From the NCBI GenBank assembly GCA_905236545.1, contig CAJOQO010000335.1:1-7754 (forward strand): a stretch of 7,754 bases of DNA, written 5' to 3'. Made by a program: the position numbers and the translations under genes. A model generated the notes under the pieces. That model was not told the DNA's origin and searched no databases. It saw nothing but the letters and a program-made list of their open reading frames with translations. Positions 1 to 6,477 of the stretch are shown one piece after another (positions within the stretch are counted from its first letter, which is position 1; each line of letters begins with the position of its first letter). Origin of the DNA: an uncultured Lachnospiraceae bacterium. Its GTDB lineage: Bacteria > Bacillota > Clostridia > Lachnospirales > Lachnospiraceae.

Positions 1-519
1 ATTGATGAACACATTCAGGGCTGCGCTCTGCAGAGCTCCCCGGCACAGGGCAGCGGCGTCCCCCGCATCGGAAACTGCCGCCGCACTTCCCTTCCGGGCC
101 ACGGTTCCGGCCAGCTCCACCGCCCGGCACATCAGCTCCATGATCCGGAGAGGAACCTGGCAGGCATCTTTCAGGGCATCCTTCATGACCGCCTCCCTTT
201 CCCGCTTTTCCTCTTCCGTAGAACGGGGCATCGAGTAAGCCTTCGACAGAGGTGCGAACATCCTTGCATCCTCGCTGATCAGCTCCAGCAGCTCCTTCTG
301 CAGCGCCTCCTCCTGGCGGATCACATCCTCCATCTCATCCTGTACTGACGCATAGCGTTTTCTTCCAACCGTCAGATGCGCAACCATATTCCCAAGCGCA
401 GCGCCCAGACAGCCGGCCAGCGCGCTCGCACCGCCGCCTCCCGGAACCGGATCTCCCGATCCGAGCCTGTCAGTGAACTCCTTCAGGGACAGCGTGGAAT
501 AAGCGGGATCTCTCATCAT
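1..519 (-). CDS. fchA: Formimino-THF cyclodeaminase / methenyl-THF cyclohydrolase family protein, 3' end cut by window edge
   Basis: The first 173 codons of an FTCD_C-family protein are present; the rest lies beyond the left edge. The family is usually about 200-210 residues, so roughly four fifths is here. The N-terminus carries the family hallmark: a segment ending DPVPGGGGASALAG (PGGGG at residues 26-30) followed by a Gly/Ala-rich helix reading LGAALGNMVAHLTVG. Family members convert 5-formimino-THF to 5,10-methenyl-THF plus ammonia, or act as methenyl-THF cyclohydrolases, in the cytoplasm. The start is the first of two consecutive ATGs (519 and 516), placed 7 nt after an AAAGAGG site at 533-527. 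It lies inside the 3' end of the fumarase beta gene (50-nt overlap, other frame), which suggests translational coupling. With metF two genes upstream, a role in folate one-carbon interconversion is likely. Which of the two activities dominates cannot be read from the sequence. Confidence 0.88.
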   Translation of the reverse strand, partial: MMRDPAYSTLSLKEFTDRLGSGDPVPGGGGASALAGCLGAALGNMVAHLTVGRKRYASVQDEMEDVIRQEEALQKELLELISEDARMFAPLSKAYSMPRSTEEEKREREAVMKDALKDACQVPLRIMELMCRAVELAGTVARKGSAAAVSDAGDAAALCRGALQSAALNVFIN

Positions 520-1063
520 TCAAATACCTCTTTCTGCCAAGTTCATAGAAATCATTTCCCTCACAGTCTATGATGACAATTGCAGGAAAGTCTTTCACCG
601 TCAGTTTTCTGATCGCCTCCGGACCAAGATCCTCATATGCGACCAGCTCATTTTTGAAGATATGGGTTGCGATAAGCGCTCCCGCGCCACCGATCGCTCC
701 GAAATATACAGCGTGATGCCTGCTGATCATCTCAATCACTTTCGGCGATCTCTTCCCCTTTCCGACCATGCCGCGCACGCCCAGATCGATCAGCTGAGGA
801 GTCCATTTGTCCATACGTCCGACCGTCGTCGGACCTGCGGATCCGATCACCTGTCCCTCTCTTGCGGGACTCGGCCCCGCGTAATACACGACGGCATCCT
901 TTGTGTCAAACGGAATCGGGATTCCTTCTTCCAGCTGACAGATCATTCTTTCATGAGCAGCATCCCTGAGCGTATACAGAACTCCCGACAGCAGTACGTG
1001 ATCGCCCACCCGAAGACTCATGGCTGTCTCCTCTGTCAGAGGCAGATCGATATGACGTTCCAT
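470..1063 (-). CDS. fumB: Class I (Fe-S) fumarate hydratase, beta subunit
   Basis: This 197-residue protein is the C-terminal-domain subunit of a two-subunit class I fumarase/tartrate dehydratase. Together with the Fe-S alpha subunit it would interconvert fumarate and malate in the cytoplasm. Diagnostic segments are GVLYTLRDAAH (residues 27-37), YYAGPSPAREGQVIGSAGPTT (about 60-80) followed by GRMD (82-85), and GMVGKGKR (98-105). The residue after the TT pair is Val, where many homologues have Ser or Ala. ATG at 1063 shares one base with the alpha-subunit stop (TGATG) and follows GGAGG at 1075-1071 with 7-nt spacing, so the two subunits are probably translationally coupled. The last 17 residues, after GRKRY (176-180), overlap the start of fchA and look like an added tail (see findings). 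An L(+)-tartrate dehydratase beta subunit is the main alternative, since the families are hard to separate by motif. Confidence 0.9.
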   Translation of the reverse strand: MERHIDLPLTEETAMSLRVGDHVLLSGVLYTLRDAAHERMICQLEEGIPIPFDTKDAVVYYAGPSPAREGQVIGSAGPTTVGRMDKWTPQLIDLGVRGMVGKGKRSPKVIEMISRHHAVYFGAIGGAGALIATHIFKNELVAYEDLGPEAIRKLTVKDFPAIVIIDCEGNDFYELGRKRYLNDERSRLFHAVPEGVH

Positions 1064-1905
1064 CAGAGAACCTCCGTTTCATGTCTGGTTACATGGCAGC
1101 CGATGTTGACCGCGCACGGCATCCCGGCGATATGGGTCGGCATCGTCTCGATGTTCACGCCAAGCGCCGTCGTCCTGCCGCCAAGTCCCTGCGGTCCGAT
1201 TCCAAGCGCATTGATCCTTTCAAGAAGATCATCTTCCAAAGCAGCATAGAAAGGATCCGGATGATGCGTCCCGACGGGCCGCAGAAGCGCTTTCTTGGCC
1301 AGAAGCGCCACATGGTCGAAGTTCCCTCCGATTCCCGCACCGACGATGATCGGAGGACAGGGATTCGGTCCCGCGTTTTCAACCGTTTCCAGGATAAAGT
1401 CACAGATTCCTTCCAGGCCGGCGGACGGCTTCAGCATCTTCAGGGCGCTCATATTCTCCGAACCGAAGCCCTTCGGCGCAACCGTGATCCGGATCTGATC
1501 GCCCGGAACGATATCCGTGGTGATCAATGCAGGCGTATTATCTTCCGTATTCCCCCTGCGGATCGGATCCGCCTCGACGCTCTTGCGAAGGTAACCCTCG
1601 ATATACCCCCTGCGTACCCCTTCGTTGACCGCATCGTACAGGTTTCCGCCGGTCAGGTGCACCTCCTGTCCCACTTCCAGGAAGACACAGGCCATCCCGG
1701 TATCCTGGCAGATCGGAACCTCTTCCTTTTTCGCAAGCTCACAGTTTTTAAGAAGCTGGCTCAGGATCACCTTTGCCGTCCGCCAGTCTTCCGCAGCATG
1801 GAAACGGACAAGCGCCTTCTTCACGTCCTCCGGCAGATGCAGATTCGATGAGATACACATACGCTGTACAGCTTCTGTAACCCGGCCCACATCAATCTCT
1901 CTCAT
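1063..1905 (-). CDS. fumA: Class I (Fe-S) fumarate hydratase, alpha subunit
   Basis: This 280-residue protein is the catalytic Fe-S subunit of a class I fumarase. Three conserved cysteines expected to hold the [4Fe-4S] cluster are visible: Cys66 in [12 protein letters not shown], Cys183 in [17 protein letters not shown], and Cys270 in [11 protein letters not shown]. Their spacing (117 and 87) fits the family. Other signature stretches are [16 protein letters not shown] (143-158) and the GGRTTALGV segment (242-250). The enzyme hydrates fumarate to malate or does the reverse; with an oxygen-sensitive cluster it suits an anaerobe. ATG at 1905 follows GGAGG at 1916-1912 with 6-nt spacing. A 113-nt spacer containing a tandem repeat separates it from metF upstream, and the beta subunit follows with a 1-nt overlap. 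Tartrate dehydratase alpha subunit is the alternative; fumarase is preferred because it is far more common as a stand-alone pair in Clostridia. Confidence 0.92.
   Translation of the reverse strand: MREIDVGRVTEAVQRMCISSNLHLPEDVKKALVRFHAAEDWRTAKVILSQLLKNCELAKKEEVPICQDTGMACVFLEVGQEVHLTGGNLYDAVNEGVRRGYIEGYLRKSVEADPIRRGNTEDNTPALITTDIVPGDQIRITVAPKGFGSENMSALKMLKPSAGLEGICDFILETVENAGPNPCPPIIVGAGIGGNFDHVALLAKKALLRPVGTHHPDPFYAALEDDLLERINALGIGPQGLGGRTTALGVNIETMPTHIAGMPCAVNIGCHVTRHETEVL
1071..1075 (-). promoter_or_regulatory. Ribosome binding site of fumB inside fumA
   Basis: GGAGG on the minus strand lies within the last codons of the alpha subunit and ends 7 nt before the fumB ATG. Together with the TGATG stop/start overlap it fixes the beta-subunit start and implies coupled synthesis of the two subunits. 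Confidence 0.75.
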
Positions 1906-1911
1906 GCGATA

Positions 1912-1916
1912 CCTCC
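1912..1916 (-). promoter_or_regulatory. Ribosome binding site of fumA
   Basis: A perfect GGAGG on the minus strand, 6 nt before the ATG at 1905. It supports this start codon for the fumarase alpha subunit and shows that the two-subunit cistron is translated independently of metF. Confidence 0.75.
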
Positions 1917-1933
1917 AAACATTCTCTCCCGCA

Positions 1934-2043
1934 CCCGGAACCCGCTTTCGCTCACACGCGGAATCTGCCTTCGCTTACATGCGGACTCTGACTTGCTCAC
2001 ACGCGGACTCTGCCTTGCTCACACCCGGAATCCGCTTCGCTTA
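1934..2043. repeat. Degenerate 22-23 nt tandem repeat, about five copies, running into the metF stop
   Basis: Five imperfect units follow head to tail on the plus strand: 1934-1956, 1957-1979, 1980-2001, 2002-2023 and about 2024-2043 (partial). Each starts with a CGCGGAATC-like core (variants CCCGGAACC, TGCGGACTC, CCCGGAATC), continues with CYGMYTT, and ends CGCTCACA, CGCTTACA or GCTCACA. The last unit lies inside the final codons of metF, and the metF stop sits at the boundary of the last two units. Read on the minus strand, each of the four internal unit boundaries carries TGA or TAA within TGTGAGC or TGTAAGC. There are no unique spacers, no T-tract and no strong hairpin, so it is neither a CRISPR array nor an obvious terminator. 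It fills almost the whole metF-fumA spacer. Confidence 0.85.
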
Positions 2044-2921
2044 AGAACCTCCCGGACATCATCCGCGCGGTTGAGCGCATAGAGATGGATCCCGTTGATT
2101 CCCAGAGTCAGATACCGGTTCAGAAGATCCGCGGAGTAGGACAGTCCCTCCTCACGAAATGCCGCCTTCACCTCCGGAAGCTCATTGCCCTCCGGATCCT
2201 GGTCAAACCAGTGATGGGTCAGAACCAGCGCCAGATCCCTGGGAACCGCGCATGCATTTCTGGAAAAACACTGCGTCATGACGCCATTTTTCGTCGTGAC
2301 GGGCATGATTCCGACATCGATCGGAATGGTAATCCCTGCCTTATCCAGCTTGTCCCGCCATACCTTAAAATGCTCCAGGTCATAGCACAGCTGCGTGATG
2401 ATATAGTCCGCGCCCAGATCCTGCTTGTGCCTGAGCCAGGAGATGTCATCGTCCTCACTGATACAGTCGACGTGCCCGCCCGGAGCGGCGGCAACCGCAA
2501 TCTCAAACCGGTCTCCAAACTCTGAGCGGATATATCCCACCAGATCGGACGCATGGGCAAAGTCCCCTCTCGTCCCGGTCCAGCCAAAAGGAAAGTCTCC
2601 GCGAAGCGCAAGAATGTGGTCGACGCCGGTTTCAAGATAGTACTGAAGCTGCTCCCGGACCCCTTCCCTGGTCAGTCCGATGCAGGTAAAATGCGTGCAC
2701 GCCTGCGTCCTTTCCCGGATCAGATGCATCACGCTCCGGTTCTCCCTTACATTGGATCCTCCCGCGCCGTAGGTGCAGGAAATGTAGTCCGGATGAAAGT
2801 CATTCAGTTCATCCAGAACCCGTGGAAGCTTTTCCCTCCCCTTCTCTGTCTTAGGGGGGAAAACTTCAAAAGAGAGCGTCATACGCTCTCTCATCGTGTC
2901 AGAAAACCGGATATCAGGCAT
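2019..2921 (-). CDS. metF: 5,10-methylenetetrahydrofolate reductase
   Basis: This 300-residue cytoplasmic flavoenzyme of the MetF family reduces 5,10-methylene-THF to 5-methyl-THF, the methyl donor for methionine synthesis or, in acetogens, for the methyl branch of the Wood-Ljungdahl pathway. Visible motifs, in order, are SFEVFPPKTEKG (17-28; Glu19 corresponds to the catalytic Glu28 of the E. coli enzyme), DYISCTYGAGGSNV (45-58), HFTCIG (77-82), HILALRGD (102-109; Asp109 corresponds to E. coli Asp120), EIAVAAAPGGHVD, GADYIITQLCYD and IDVGIMPVTTK. The length is normal for the bacterial catalytic domain. ATG at 2921 follows AGAGAGG (2937-2931) with 9-nt spacing. No MetV-like partner gene lies next to it. 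The last codons and stop fall inside the 22-23 nt repeat array, so the very C-terminus (KRSGFRV) may be variable. It lies 59 nt downstream of plsY, in the position where gpsA is often found in Clostridia. Confidence 0.95.
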   Translation of the reverse strand: MPDIRFSDTMRERMTLSFEVFPPKTEKGREKLPRVLDELNDFHPDYISCTYGAGGSNVRENRSVMHLIRERTQACTHFTCIGLTREGVREQLQYYLETGVDHILALRGDFPFGWTGTRGDFAHASDLVGYIRSEFGDRFEIAVAAAPGGHVDCISEDDDISWLRHKQDLGADYIITQLCYDLEHFKVWRDKLDKAGITIPIDVGIMPVTTKNGVMTQCFSRNACAVPRDLALVLTHHWFDQDPEGNELPEVKAAFREEGLSYSADLLNRYLTLGINGIHLYALNRADDVREVLKRSGFRV

Positions 2922-2930
2922 AAGGAACGT

Positions 2931-2937
2931 CCTCTCT
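2931..2937 (-). promoter_or_regulatory. Ribosome binding site of metF
   Basis: AGAGAGG on the minus strand, 9 nt before the ATG at 2921. It supports the chosen metF start. No convincing promoter was found in the 59-nt plsY-metF gap, so metF may be read through from upstream. Confidence 0.6.
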
Positions 2938-2980
2938 TTCCAATCTCAGCTCGGGCAAAACAGAATGAATCAGCGTTTCC

Positions 2981-3631
2981 CTAATGTTTCTTCAGGAGAT
3001 GTGTTTTTCTCTCGGTTCCGTTTATCAGGCGTTTGATATTCGCCCTGTGCTTCCACCAGCACAAGGCCATCATAAGAAACGCAAGACAGTCCGTCTCGAT
3101 CAGCAGCGCCTGCGTCATATGGAACTGACCGGTCAGCCCCATGAATACCGTCCCCGCAAAGAATGCTGCGTAGCATGCAATCGATCCGGCGGACACATAT
3201 TTGGTCGGGATCGCAACCCCGAGAAAGACAGCCAGGCCAAACGCGAGGAGAACCGGCTTGAATCCCATCGCCATTCCCGCGGATGCCGCAACGCCCTTTC
3301 CGCCGCGGAATTTCATATAGAACGGAAAGTCATGCGCGATTACGGCGCCCGCCCCTGCATACAGTCTCAACAGAAGGATGCAGTCCGGATACTGCCTGGA
3401 AAACAAAGCGCCGACCACAACACACGCAAGATAACTCTTCAGGAAATCGCCCGCGAATGTGATCAGTCCCCATTTCGTCCCCATGGTACGGATCATATTC
3501 GCGGTTCCCGCGTTGCCGCTCCCATAATCACGGATATCAATCCCATGAATCAGTCCGATAATGTAACTCGTCTGAAACAGGCCAAACAGATACCCGATTC
3601 CAAAGCATAAGATTCTGATCATTCCTGCCAC
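2981..3631 (-). CDS. plsY: Acyl-phosphate:glycerol-3-phosphate acyltransferase (membrane protein)
   Basis: This 216-residue integral membrane protein of the PlsY family transfers an acyl group from acyl-phosphate (made by PlsX) to glycerol-3-phosphate, giving lysophosphatidate, the first step of phospholipid synthesis. The three family motifs are present: SGNAGTANMIRTMG (38-51), HDFPFYMKFRGGKGVA (100-115, where the residue before His is Ala rather than the common Gly), and HRANIKRLINGTE (195-207). Hydrophobic segments fall at about 5-27, 57-77, 83-98, 118-142, 145-168 and 177-193, with a Lys/Arg/His-rich tail. The start is uncertain. GTG at 3631 has AGGA six nt upstream; ATG at 3622 (residue 4) has AGGG about eight nt upstream. 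Either gives essentially the same protein. The gene starts 30 nt after der. The usual downstream partner gpsA, which makes its substrate, is absent here. Confidence 0.93.
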   Translation of the reverse strand: MAGMIRILCFGIGYLFGLFQTSYIIGLIHGIDIRDYGSGNAGTANMIRTMGTKWGLITFAGDFLKSYLACVVVGALFSRQYPDCILLLRLYAGAGAVIAHDFPFYMKFRGGKGVAASAGMAMGFKPVLLAFGLAVFLGVAIPTKYVSAGSIACYAAFFAGTVFMGLTGQFHMTQALLIETDCLAFLMMALCWWKHRANIKRLINGTERKTHLLKKH

Positions 3632-3661
3632 CCTGCTTCCTTTCTCAAACCGGCATGATCT

Positions 3662-4996
3662 CTAATCAGGCTGGTCTTTTCTTGCTCTTTCCCTCGTCAG
3701 GATCCGGATCGCCGTCCCCTTAAAGCCGAACGCGGTACGGATCTGATTCTCAATATAACGCTCATAGGAAAAATGCATCAGTTTTTTGTCATTTACAAAA
3801 AGGACAAATGTTGGCGGAGCCACTCCTACCTGCGTCATGTAATAGCATCTGAGGCGTTTTCCCTTATCCATCGGAGGCTGCTGCAGGGCAACCGCCTCGG
3901 AAAGAATCTCATTCAGGACGCCTGTCGCGACACGGCGGTTCGCACTCTCGATCACCTCATCGATCATCGGATAAAGCTTATAGAGCCTCTGGCCTGTCTT
4001 CGCCGAGAGAAAAAGGATGTCCGCATACTGCATAAAGGAAAGCGTGGAACGGATTCTGGCGGTAAACTTTGATACCGTGTGATTATCCTTCTCGAGCGTA
4101 TCCCATTTATTCACCGCTATGATGATCCCCTTGCCGCGCTCATGGGCAATTCCGGCCACCTTCGCGTCCTGCTCCGTGATCCCCTCCTGTGCGTCGATCA
4201 CAACGACCACCACATCCGACCGCTCGATCGCCGCTACCGCCCTGACGATCATGTAGTGTTCCAGATCCTCTTTTATCTTGTTTTTGCGGCGGATGCCCGC
4301 TGTATCGATGAAGATATATTCTTTTCCGTTATAGGTGACTTCCGTGTCCACGGCATCCCGGGTTGTCCCGGCAATATCCGATACGATCAGCCTCTCTTCC
4401 CCCAGCAGCCTGTTGATGAGGGAGCTTTTTCCGACATTCGGTTTCCCGACGATCGCGATTTTCGGGCGCGTGTCCTCCTCTTCCGCGGAGGATCTGGCCG
4501 GAAGAAGCCGGAGAACCTCATCCAGAAGATCTCCGATCCCGGTACGGTTTGCCGCGGAGATCGGGTAAGGATCCCCGATTCCGAGATTATAGAACTCATA
4601 GACTGCCGCTTCATCCCTCTGCCAGCTGTCAACCTTATTCACCACAAGAAGCACCGGCTTATGGCTTCTGCGGAGCATGTCAGCGACCTTCGCGTCCGCG
4701 TCGACCAGTCCCTGCTTCAGATCTGTCAGAAACAGAATGACATCGGCGGTATCGATCGCAATCTGCGCCTGCTCTCTCATCTGCGCAAGGATAATATCAC
4801 TTGTGTCAGGCTCAATACCGCCTGTATCGATCAGCGTAAACCTGCGGTCGAGCCATTCCACATCCGCGTAGATCCGGTCCCGGGTGACACCCGGCGTATC
4901 TTCAATGATGGAGATCCTTGATCCCGCGAGAGAATTGAACAGCGTCGATTTTCCCACATTCGGCCTTCCGACGATCGCAACGATTGGCTTGCTCAT
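3662..4996 (-). CDS. der: Ribosome-assembly GTPase Der (EngA)
   Basis: This is a complete 444-residue tandem GTPase, the normal length for Der, which acts in maturation of the 50S ribosomal subunit. Domain 1 shows G1 GRPNVGKS (10-17), the G2 region PGVTRD (35-40), G3 DTGG (57-60), G4 NKVD (120-123) and G5 SAAN (147-150). Domain 2 shows G1 GKPNVGKS (184-191), the G2 region AGTTRD (209-214), G3 DTAG (231-234), G4 NKWD (296-299) and G5 SAK (331-333). The C-terminal KH-like domain spans about 355-438 and contains GKRLRCYYMTQVGVAPPTFV. All nucleotide-binding motifs are intact. The linker between the G domains is acidic (AEEEDTRP, 171-178). ATG at 4996 has only a weak upstream purine tract (AAGGAAGGAAAACGGG). 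The gene sits between a DUF512 protein (72 nt upstream) and plsY (30 nt downstream), an arrangement common in Clostridia. Confidence 0.97.
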   Translation of the reverse strand: MSKPIVAIVGRPNVGKSTLFNSLAGSRISIIEDTPGVTRDRIYADVEWLDRRFTLIDTGGIEPDTSDIILAQMREQAQIAIDTADVILFLTDLKQGLVDADAKVADMLRRSHKPVLLVVNKVDSWQRDEAAVYEFYNLGIGDPYPISAANRTGIGDLLDEVLRLLPARSSAEEEDTRPKIAIVGKPNVGKSSLINRLLGEERLIVSDIAGTTRDAVDTEVTYNGKEYIFIDTAGIRRKNKIKEDLEHYMIVRAVAAIERSDVVVVVIDAQEGITEQDAKVAGIAHERGKGIIIAVNKWDTLEKDNHTVSKFTARIRSTLSFMQYADILFLSAKTGQRLYKLYPMIDEVIESANRRVATGVLNEILSEAVALQQPPMDKGKRLRCYYMTQVGVAPPTFVLFVNDKKLMHFSYERYIENQIRTAFGFKGTAIRILTRERARKDQPD

Positions 4997-5068
4997 AGAT
5001 CCCGTTTTCCTTCCTTCCGGCGAAGCCGCTGTCTCTTCCGTTTCCCATCCGGTATCCGCAGATACGGC

Positions 5069-6457
5069 TTATGTCTGCCACGGGGTCACAGCTTCGACCA
5101 GACTCTGACCGTCCGATTCTACAATAACGATTTTTGTTTGTAAAGCGTCCTCGATCTGTCCCACCGTCATGTCATCAAGGAGCACATCCTCCTGGCTGCG
5201 AAGCATATTGGCCGGCAGCAGAAGCGCGTCTCCAAGATCTCTTCCCGTCAGCTGAGCAACCAGATCCCGGCCGGTGATGAGACCGGAGACCGTGATCATC
5301 TCACCAAAAAAGAGATTTGTGATCGGAACAACCTCCGCGCGCGCGTGAGGAAAGACCTCCATGATCTCCCGGACAAGCATCTTCAGCGTCGGGGCGGCCA
5401 GATGGCCTGTCGCAATCGTTACGCGCCGCTCCCTGCATCCGCAGCGCTGCCCTCCGCTCCGGGAGAAAGATGCCAGTTCGCCCCGGACCTCCTCTATGAG
5501 CAGCCTCATCATCCCGACGCCGTTTTCCAGCTGCAGGTATCCGTCATACCGTTCCTGTTCCGGAAACGCACGATCCGCAAGAATGTACCACTCGTCGCTG
5601 GCATGAATCAGATGCGTGCCATACCGGGCCATATAGTATTCCTGCCACCGCTCGATCCGGTCGATCACACAGGCTGCGTCCTCTCTGTCGAAGGGTTCCA
5701 GCTTCGGAAGGTTCTCCCGGTATTTCGTCAGTCCGACCGGAACGACAGAAACGCTGCGAAGCTCCGGGAGATACTGCTCAAAAGCACGGAGGGAAAACTC
5801 CAGTTCCTCCCCGTCATTGATCCCTCTGCACAGGACAATCTGCCCGTTCATTCTGATTCCCGCATCCTTCATCCGTTTAATCATCGGAAAAACGTCTCCC
5901 GCGAAACGGTTGTGAAGCATCCGGCATCTGAGTTCGGGGTTCATCGTGTGGAAGGAAATATTGATCGGCTCCAGATGATAACGGATGATCCGGTCAATCT
6001 CATGATCCGACATATTCGTCAGCGTGATATAGTTCCCCTGAAGAAAGCTCAGTCTCGCGTCATCATCATGAAAATACAGAGTCTCCCGCATCCCCGGCGG
6101 CATCTGGTCGATAAAGCAGAAGATACAGTTGTTCCTGCAGGAGCGGTATTCATCCATGAGTCCGCTCTCGAATTCGATCCCGAGATCCTCAGACGGATCC
6201 TTCTCGATCTCCAGCTCCCAGTCTTCCGGCTCATCGGGAGGCAGATTCATCTGAAGAAATTCTTCCGAATGCTTTCCCTTGCGGACCACGAGCGTTATCA
6301 CTTCATCGCGGATCAGATAGCGATAATCAAAGACGTCCTCCACCGTCATGCCATTTACGGACAGCACGCTGTCACCCGGCTCGATGCCATACTCTTCGGC
6401 AATCGATCCGGGTGATACCATGCGAATCTTATGGGAATTGTCTCTGGCCTTTGGCAT
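5069..6457 (-). CDS. PDZ / radical-SAM / DUF512 protein of unknown function
   Basis: This 462-residue protein belongs to the DUF512 (TIGR03279-like) family, whose reaction is not known to me. It has three parts. An N-terminal PDZ-like domain (about 10-62) includes SIAEEYGIEPGDSVLSVNG. A radical-SAM-like core has its cluster motif at Cys107, Cys111 and Cys114 (SCRNNCIFCFIDQ, a CX3CX2C pattern), followed by RETLYFHDDDARLSFLQGNY and a TIM-barrel-like ISFHTMNPE. A C-terminal DUF512 domain covers about 240-445 and includes VPVGLTKYRENL, VTIATGHLAAP and ITVSGLITGRDL. A CGC pair of cysteines (339 and 341) in front of the last region is a possible extra metal or redox site. No signal peptide or membrane segment is evident. 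ATG at 6457 lies 20 nt after the pyrophosphokinase stop with only a weak AGGG upstream. ATG at codon 13 is possible but would cut into the PDZ domain. The repeated linkage to der in Clostridia hints at a role near translation or RNA; this is inference. Confidence 0.9.
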   Translation of the reverse strand: MPKARDNSHKIRMVSPGSIAEEYGIEPGDSVLSVNGMTVEDVFDYRYLIRDEVITLVVRKGKHSEEFLQMNLPPDEPEDWELEIEKDPSEDLGIEFESGLMDEYRSCRNNCIFCFIDQMPPGMRETLYFHDDDARLSFLQGNYITLTNMSDHEIDRIIRYHLEPINISFHTMNPELRCRMLHNRFAGDVFPMIKRMKDAGIRMNGQIVLCRGINDGEELEFSLRAFEQYLPELRSVSVVPVGLTKYRENLPKLEPFDREDAACVIDRIERWQEYYMARYGTHLIHASDEWYILADRAFPEQERYDGYLQLENGVGMMRLLIEEVRGELASFSRSGGQRCGCRERRVTIATGHLAAPTLKMLVREIMEVFPHARAEVVPITNLFFGEMITVSGLITGRDLVAQLTGRDLGDALLLPANMLRSQEDVLLDDMTVGQIEDALQTKIVIVESDGQSLVEAVTPWQT

Positions 6458-6477
6458 ATTCCGCTTTCCCTGCCGCT

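Noticed and set aside
1081..1851. 256-codon open frame on the plus strand opposite fumA
   Set aside because: It is a shadow of the fumarase alpha gene, with no recognisable protein family and no suitable ribosome binding site that I could see.
1934..2043. CRISPR-like array
   Set aside because: The units are directly adjacent, degenerate and only 22-23 nt long, with no unique spacers between them and no cas genes nearby.
2922..2980. Promoter or riboswitch ahead of metF
   Set aside because: The gap is only 59 nt, no credible -35/-10 pair was seen, and it is too short for known methionine- or folate-related riboswitches.
4079..4921. 280-codon open frame on the plus strand opposite der
   Set aside because: It lies fully within der, which has all GTPase motifs intact. 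The plus-strand translation is rich in Arg, His and Asp with no domain signature.
4997..5068. Small hairpin (GTATC / GATAC around TGCG) in the DUF512-der gap as a regulatory element or terminator
   Set aside because: The stem is only about 5 bp with no T-tract and is easily found by chance.
5345..6415. 356-codon open frame on the plus strand opposite the DUF512 gene
   Set aside because: It is antisense to a gene with clear domain motifs, its translation shows no recognisable domain, and such shadow frames are common in G+C-rich coding sequence.
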